DNA from: Nicotiana tabacum
Lineage: Eukaryota; Streptophyta; Magnoliopsida; Solanales; Solanaceae
Reading direction: 5' to 3'
NCBI RefSeq assembly: GCF_000715075.1
Contig: NC_134096.1
Location: forward strand, 118,604,698-118,668,697
Length of the DNA: 64,000 bases
Below, in pieces: positions 58,735 to 64,000 of this stretch. The translations under genes and the position numbers were made by a program. The stretch's first letter is position 1. Every line of letters starts with the position of its first letter. The notes beneath the pieces are model-generated. The model did no database searches. It was not told the DNA's origin and was given only the letters and a program-made list of their open reading frames with translations.

Positions 58735-59090
58735 TTTCTGCGGCCTATTATGTGGCCGCATAATTACTCTACGGACCGCATAATGGCTACAGAGTGAAGC
58801 AGTAAGTTTGGCCAATTTGAGGTTAGTTTTGTGGTCGATTATACGACCTCATAATCGATATGCAGACCGCATAATAGATATGCGGACCGCATATCGGTCG
58901 CGTAATTCCTCTTGGGTTTTGCGGAGGGAGTTCTGCTATGCATTATGCGACCGCAGAACAAGTATGCGGACCACATACTGGTCGCATACCTGAGCCGAAA
59001 GTTCAGGCCCGTGAGGGCCATTTCTGTGGTCACTTTGCGGACCGCATAACCGTTATGCGGCCGCATATGCAACCGCAGACCTGTGTCGGG
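58735..59090 (+). repeat. U3 word block, GCGGACCGCATA vocabulary
   Basis: TATGCGGACCGCATA, GGACCGCATAATGG and TATGCGGCCGCATA variants; TATGCGGCCGCATA (59054-59067) is a perfect palindrome. Same vocabulary as 53868-54155 in A'. Confidence 0.82.
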
Positions 59091-59904
59091 GAACTCATTT
59101 TCTTAATTTAAAACCCGACCCTCATTCCATTAAAACACCTCTTTAGTCTATTTTGAAGCTCATTTCTGATATTTCTAGAGTGAGAGAGAGAGGGTTCTAG
59201 AGGGAGGGCCTAATTTTCATCAATTAATCTTCAACCATCACTCAAAGCTTGGAAATATTCAAGTAGAGCACCAAATTCTTCATCCAAAAAGGTAAGACTT
59301 CATCATCCCAGCTCTTAATTTCAAACATAGCTATAATGGGGTACTAGTGTGATACTTCATGGGTATAAGGGTGGTTTATCTTGCATGCATGTATGATAAA
59401 GAGTGTGGGAAAAAGTGAGCTAGAACCATGAATCTTTTCCTAATTCTGGGTTCAATTTGTGTATTGCTAAAATAGATTGAGGTTGCTAAGGGTTCCAGAT
59501 AATGGTAGAGTCTAAAGAAGCGCAATTGAGGTATGTTTGGCTAACTCTCTTCTTCCTAGAATCGAACTCCTGGTGTCCGAATAATTGGTGTAAGTTCCGA
59601 CTAGATCATACTAGAATTGTTTGCCTTAGTGTGTTGGGTTGGAAGATTCATGTTCCCTAATTGTTTTAGATGTTTACCATGTCATCATGCTACGTGAGAA
59701 CGTTATTATGATTTTCCAAGTTCCTTCCCTTATATGTGTAATGCCTTATGTGATGATACTTGTCGACATGAATTTTGAACGGATAAAAAGGGAAAGACTC
59801 GAATTGTAAAATGTTCCCAAGTGCCAAGAACTACTTAATAAATGAGGCTGTTTGTGCCATGTAACGGAAGATGGGAAAGAAACATGAATAGAGTGAACAA
59901 TTGA

Positions 59905-60075
59905 AAGAGGTTATGTCTCAAGTGAGATGGCTTAGCCGAGATCGGACGCCATGCTATACACATGGTGGCACTTGTGTTGGAATTATTGATTTACATTGTG
60001 GATATGGATATGTCTCACTTGGGATGGCTTAGCCGGTCGGGCCGAGACCGGACTCCGTGTAAAAACACGGTGGCA
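59905..60075 (+). repeat. two related hairpin modules with a compensatory pair
   Basis: Two copies of (G/A)GATGGCTTAGCCG...CGGAC lead into hairpins CCATG-CTATACA-CATGG (59949-59965) and CCGTGT-AAAA-ACACGG (60055-60070), each followed by TGGCA. The third pair is A-T in one and G-C in the other. Confidence 0.75.
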
Positions 60076-60786
60076 TTGTGAGTTGTGGCTTTGGCACTAA
60101 AGATCATTAACCTAAAAAGATGGAAAGATTGAATTGGAAACTATGTGATCCTTACTTGGTATTTCTTTGTATTCCTGTGAAGTACTTATTGATTATTATG
60201 ACTGCCTTCTCTTTGTTTCACTGTTCATTCTACTAAGATTGGTGTTTGCCTTACATACTAGTACTATTCGACAGTACTAACGTTCCTTTTGTCGGGGGCG
60301 CTACATCTTTGAATGGATGTAGGTGGTTTCATCGCAGATAGTGCCGATCGCAGATAGTGGTGCTCTCTTTCTCTCCTCACAGTAGTCTTGGTGAGCCTCA
60401 TTTCTCCCAGGGGTCATGTAATCCTTCTTTTGTATAAGTCTTCATATTTTGAGGTATAGCCGGGGCCTTGTTGCCGGCATTTTCATGTTGCTCTTTTGTA
60501 CTCTTAGAGGCTCCGTAGACGTTCATGTGGGTCATGTATGTATGTTGGGGTGGTCGTTGGATCGAGTTGTATTTTGGAAACTCAACCATGGCATAATGTA
60601 TATAAGGACAAAAATGAACTAGCAATGTTTATATATTTATATAACTGATCTCTCCCCTGTTTTACAAATGGTGATGCGATCCCTTTTTGGATTATGAATG
60701 AGTCGGGTAGGAAAGGTTTAATAGGCTTGCTCGACCGGGTTCACTCGGTTGAGCGCCGGTCGCGCTCCCCGAGGTTGGGGCATGAC

Positions 60787-61376
60787 GCAAGTACTCCTTG
60801 ATCCGGTTGAAGGCAAGAAACCCCACTGGAATCCATAATACCCATAGTATGAAGGATACGATGACATTCCTCCAGAAAACCCCGAGCATCCTCTGAAGCT
60901 AAACCGCTGAAAGAGGGAGGGTGGTACTTTTTATACCTCTCGAGCATGAGCTGCTCCCCCTCTAAAACTGCTATCCTAATCTCAGGCCGAACTGGGACAA
61001 CTGGTTGCACTGGTATAACCTCTGGGGCATGGTCAACTTGGACCCGTGGCTCTGGAGTACGGGCGGCGGGAGTCTGCGCTCCTCCCCCAGCCTGAGTTGT
61101 GGCAGGAGCAAGTGGAATTAATCCTGCCTGAGCTAAAGTGCCAAACATGCTCAAAAACTGGGCAAGAGTCTCCTGAAGTACAGGAGTAGTAACAGGCGTC
61201 TCAGGTGCCTGCTCTCCAACTGGAGCTACTGGTGGCTCTAGTGCAGGTGCTCTGGCTGCACCACGTGGTCTTCCTCAGCCTCTGACTCGGCCTCTGCCCC
61301 GTCCCCGGCCTCTTGCAGCTGCAATAGGGGGCGCAGGTGTCTGATCGTCAGATCCAGTTGTGCGTGTCCTCACCAT
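60787..61376 (-). pseudogene. N-terminal part of gag of B3
   Basis: It starts MVRTRTTGSDDQ at 61376, preceded on the minus strand by a pyrimidine-rich tract ending TCATAG. Arg-Gly repeats follow with one in-frame TGA at about 61277, then SMFGTLAQAGLIPLAPA, YKKYHPPSFSGLASEDARG and ILHTMGIMDSSGVS. From there to the F boundary the frame is diverged (CLQPDQGVLAS). The rest of gag is at 49987 and leftward. Confidence 0.9.
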
Positions 61377-61562
61377 CTATGAGAGAATAGAAAGACAATT
61401 GTTTAGAACTTTGAAATCAACAAAGGCGCATGATAAGGAATCAAAGAAGTGAATATTTCCTAACAGTTCCATAGCCTCTCGAAGATAAGTACAGACGTTT
61501 CCGTACCGATCTGCAAGACTATACTAAACCTGCTTGTGATTCATAACACCTATGAACCTAGT

Positions 61563-61574
61563 GCTCTGATACCA
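61563..61574 (-). other. primer-binding site of B3 (initiator tRNA-Met)
   Basis: Minus strand TGGTATCAGAGC, two bases from the LTR end at 61577. The same site is deleted in B1. Confidence 0.9.
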
Positions 61575-62035
61575 ACTGTCACGACCCCAAATTCCCTCCG
61601 TAGGAGGTCGTGATGGCACCTAGTCTCTAAGACTAGGTAAGCCTATCAATGCGGAATAATCATAAATATCTGAAATAAATAAACTACAATTCAAATAATT
61701 ACAACTCCCAAAACCCGGTAGAAATAAGTCACAAGCTTCTAAAAATTTATTCTTAATGTTTCTATGTATCAAGGTCTAAATAAAAATAAGGAAGCAACAT
61801 AAAATGATAGAAGGGGATTCCGAAGTCTGCGGACGCTGGCAGATATACCTCGAAGTCTCCGTGCGCAGGTAACTCACTGACGTCTAGACTGGTAAGATGT
61901 ACCTGGATCTGCACAAAAAGATGTGCAGAAGCGTAGTATGAGTACACCACAGCGGTACCCAGTAAGTGCCAAGCCTAACCTTGGTAGAGTAGTGACGAGG
62001 TCAGGTGAGGCCCTACTGGAATATAATAATGGCAT

Positions 62036-62094
62036 GCTCACACTCGAACCCTTCACAGAAGATCAAGGTCGGTCGGCGGTGCACCCCTCAGGGG
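62036..62094. other. foreign GC-richer filler in the B3 5' LTR
   Basis: The sister LTR reads GGCATGGTAAAATGTTTAAA and continues AT-rich (42910-42975). Here the sequence goes GGCATGCTCACACTCGAACC through GGTCGGTCGGCGG to CCCCTCAGGGG and rejoins at TAGTGTGTCACC. I do not recognise the source. Confidence 0.75.
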
Positions 62095-63579
62095 TAGTGT
62101 GTCACCATTTAATTAAGCAAAATAATGGCAAATAATATCTCGTGGAAACAAAACAGAATTTCAAATAATATCTCGTGGAAACAAAACCGAATTTCCTTTC
62201 AACTTTAAGAAAATCACAACAAATAATCAAGGCAACTGCGGCCATGAATCAATATCAACAAGGGCACTCTCGAGGTACCGCCTCGTAGTCCCAAATCATA
62301 AACAAATTCACAATATCTCATTTCCTTATATCACCGCGGGAGCCTTCACAATTTATTTGAAAGAAAATATTTTTTCCGAAATAGCATCCCACGTTTTAGC
62401 CATCCTAATCACACCGCATGACTTATAGTAGGTCACCCTACTAGCCACGCGTATCAAACCACCCGTATCTCACCACATGCGTTTCAATACCCAGACCTTA
62501 TACCACCACATGCGTATCAATATCACAATATATCACAATTTGTACCTCAAGTGCTCAAATAATGTAACTTGCCAAAATAATTCAACAACAATATTTTTCC
62601 ATAATAAAGAACTCACGGCTCCATCACAATGAGTACAAAAATCTTACAAAATATTCAAGAATAAATAATTCGGGAAAATAATATTTCAAAATCTTTAATA
62701 CGTTGCTTCAATATCAAATTTAAAATGTCAAATACTTCATATTCATAATGTTTAATTTAAAGAAAATCACCCTTCAAATAATACACAGAATAAAATAAAC
62801 CAAGTTTCAACTAAACAGGTATAACAATTAGCAGGAAAATGTCAAACTAATTTAAGGTATATATCTCAGATCAATGATGAAGAATATAACAAGATAAAAT
62901 AATTTAATAAATGCGCAACAATGATCTACACAATTTAAAAATATAATCTTTCACATTTAGCCCGTATACACACTCGTCACCTCGTGTACACGACTTTCAA
63001 CATATTTCAATAATCACATTAATATCAATTCTATGGAAAATTTCCCCCACACAAGGTTAGACAAGTCACTTACCTCGACTTGCTCCAATTTAACCAAGTA
63101 GTATGCTTTTTCCTCGATTTTCCGATTCCGATCGACTCGAATCTAGTCATAATTAATTCGATACAGTCAACAAAAATTATAGAATCAATTCCATAAGAAA
63201 ATACTATATTTTTTCAATAAAATCCGAAATTAACTCAAAAATAGCAAGACTCGGAATCCGGCAAAAATTACGAAATATGAACGCCCATTCAACTACGAGT
63301 CCAATCATACCATTTTTATGAAAATCCGACATCAACTTGACCTCCAAATCTCAAATTCTCATTTTGAAATCCATAAGCCCAAATCCTCTAATTTCACCTC
63401 AGAAACATATAATCTATTCGAAATATTCAATGATAATCCAATATAATTGACTAACAATGATCACATGTGACTTACTCAAGTTTTCCCGTGAATTCTCTCT
63501 GAAAAATCGCCCAAAACCGTGTTGAAAATGTCCAAATGACAAATATCGGAACCCCTCTGTTTTTGTAATCTGGTCAGTG

Positions 63580-63895
63580 CTTTCGCACCTGCGGACAAAA
63601 TACTGGCACCTGCGGTCCCGCATCTGCAGTGAAATACCGCATCTGCAAAAATTGCTCAGCCCAGCTGCCTTTGCTTCTGTGAGCTTTGGACCACATATGC
63701 GCCTTCGCAGGTGCAGAAAATTCCATCGCACCTGCGGACCTGCCCGCACCTGCGCCCTTCCTCTCGCTTCTGCGCAAGCACTTCTACGCAACATAAGCCA
63801 CATCTGCGGCTCTAACTGGGCATCCCTTCATCCACTTCTATGAGCCATAGCTCGCTTGTGCGAGTCCGCACCTGCGGTCAGTCCCTCCGCAGGTG
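63580..63895 (-). repeat. U3 word block, CGCACCTGCG vocabulary (B3 5' LTR)
   Basis: Counterpart of 44455-44765, with an added stretch near 63780 and more decayed words. Confidence 0.8.
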
Positions 63896-64000
63896 CGATG
63901 ACACCAGAAGCTGCAAATTTCAGAATTTGCCTAAGTCCAAAAATTGATCCGATTTTGATTCGGATCGCACTCGGGGTACTCGGGACCCCGTACGAAAATA

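Larger units (their letters stand above)
49988..60786 (+). mobile_element. Ty3/gypsy chromovirus F, internally deleted, inserted in B3 gag
   Basis: An LTR start TGTAAGG occurs at 49988 and again at 58607 (TGTAAGGACCC), in plus orientation inside minus-strand B3 gag. Remaining: about 100 bp of 5' LTR, RT from just before SKIDL, RNase H, integrase split by A', chromodomain, polypurine tract and a 2.18-kb 3' LTR. Most of the 5' LTR, all of gag and protease and half of RT are missing. The polyprotein and LTR differ clearly from families A and B. No clear target duplication (AGGCT on the left). Confidence 0.88.
58607..60786 (+). repeat. 3' LTR of F (about 2180 bp)
   Basis: It starts TGTAAGGACCCG and ends near GGTTGGGGCATGAC; the last base is uncertain because the usual final CA is not clear. 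It contains a GCGGACCGCAT word block (58735-59090), an AUG-free leader with donor GTAAGA (59292-59297), TTGAGGTATGTTTGGC near 59527, two hairpin modules (59905-60075) and a terminal inverted repeat CGACCGG/CCGGTCG (60732-60762). Confidence 0.85.
29115..64000 (-). mobile_element. Ty3/gypsy chromovirus B3, minus strand, with four nested insertions
   Basis: Removing the insertions 29147-31891, 32109-42712 and 49988-60786 leaves one minus-strand element. Its 3' LTR has pieces at 29115-29146, 31892-32108 and 42713-45629. Pol and most of gag lie at 45590-49987 and the gag start at 60787-61376. The primer-binding site is at 61563-61574 and the 5' LTR runs from 61577 to the edge. LTR pieces join to about 3.17 kb, the length of intact B-type LTRs. 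The right end is outside the window. Confidence 0.9.
61577..64000 (-). repeat. 5' LTR of B3, cut by the window edge
   Basis: Minus strand LTR end GGGGTCGTGACA at 61577, terminal hairpin at 61618-61638, hairpin CGAGG-CGGTA-CCTCG at 62271-62285, donor GTAAGT (63475-63470) and word block (63580-63895). It parallels 42713-45629 almost throughout. A block at about 62036-62094 is foreign. The LTR start lies beyond 64000. Confidence 0.92.

Overview
The window is plant nuclear DNA made almost entirely of transposable elements, and I find no convincing host gene. The Ty3/gypsy polyproteins carry a C-terminal chromodomain, a Gag beginning MVRTR, and a primer-binding site matching the 3' end of initiator tRNA-Met. 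This marks them as chromoviruses of the Tekay/Del type. LTR style and wording look like Solanaceae (tobacco, nightshade or boxthorn relatives). The order-level call is inference and the species is not determined.

Layout. 1-3626: 3' end of a plus-strand element (A1) with its 3' LTR. 3627-5604: a truncated minus-strand LTR and a pile of Helitron termini in AT-rich DNA. 5605-18279: a complete but dead plus-strand element (B1), flanked by GTATA/GTTTA. Its 5' LTR is a chimera of two LTR families and its primer-binding site is gone. 18424-24178: a decayed minus-strand Helitron with a recognisable PIF1-like helicase, split by a 3.25-kb LTR (C). That LTR sits between a 44-bp direct duplication. 24320-27372: a clean solo LTR (B2, TSD ACATG). 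27378-29114: Helitron remnant and a recombinant LTR fragment.

From 29115 to beyond the right edge lies one large minus-strand element (B3) that has been a target several times. Its 3' LTR holds a solo LTR (D, 29147-31886, TSD GAGGT) and a full-length minus-strand element (A2, 32109-42712). Its gag holds a plus-strand element of another family (F, 49988-60786). F's integrase in turn holds a 5'-truncated minus-strand element (A', 51915-57780). B3 resumes at about 60787 with the start of gag, its primer-binding site and its 5' LTR (61577 to the edge).

Across these otherwise different LTRs the same layout recurs. First comes a block of short GC-rich near-palindromic words, in three vocabularies that do not follow LTR family. 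In several LTRs a TATA box follows. Then comes a short AUG-free leader ending in a GTAAGT-like splice donor. Next is a covarying hairpin module (constant CGGTA-type loop, tandemly amplified in A-type LTRs) and a perfect hairpin near the LTR end. Finally, just before gag, there is a pyrimidine tract and AG immediately preceding the gag ATG. I read this as a promoter plus spliced-leader arrangement carrying exchangeable repeat cassettes. No element looks able to move by itself, because all pol frames carry stops, frameshifts or deletions.
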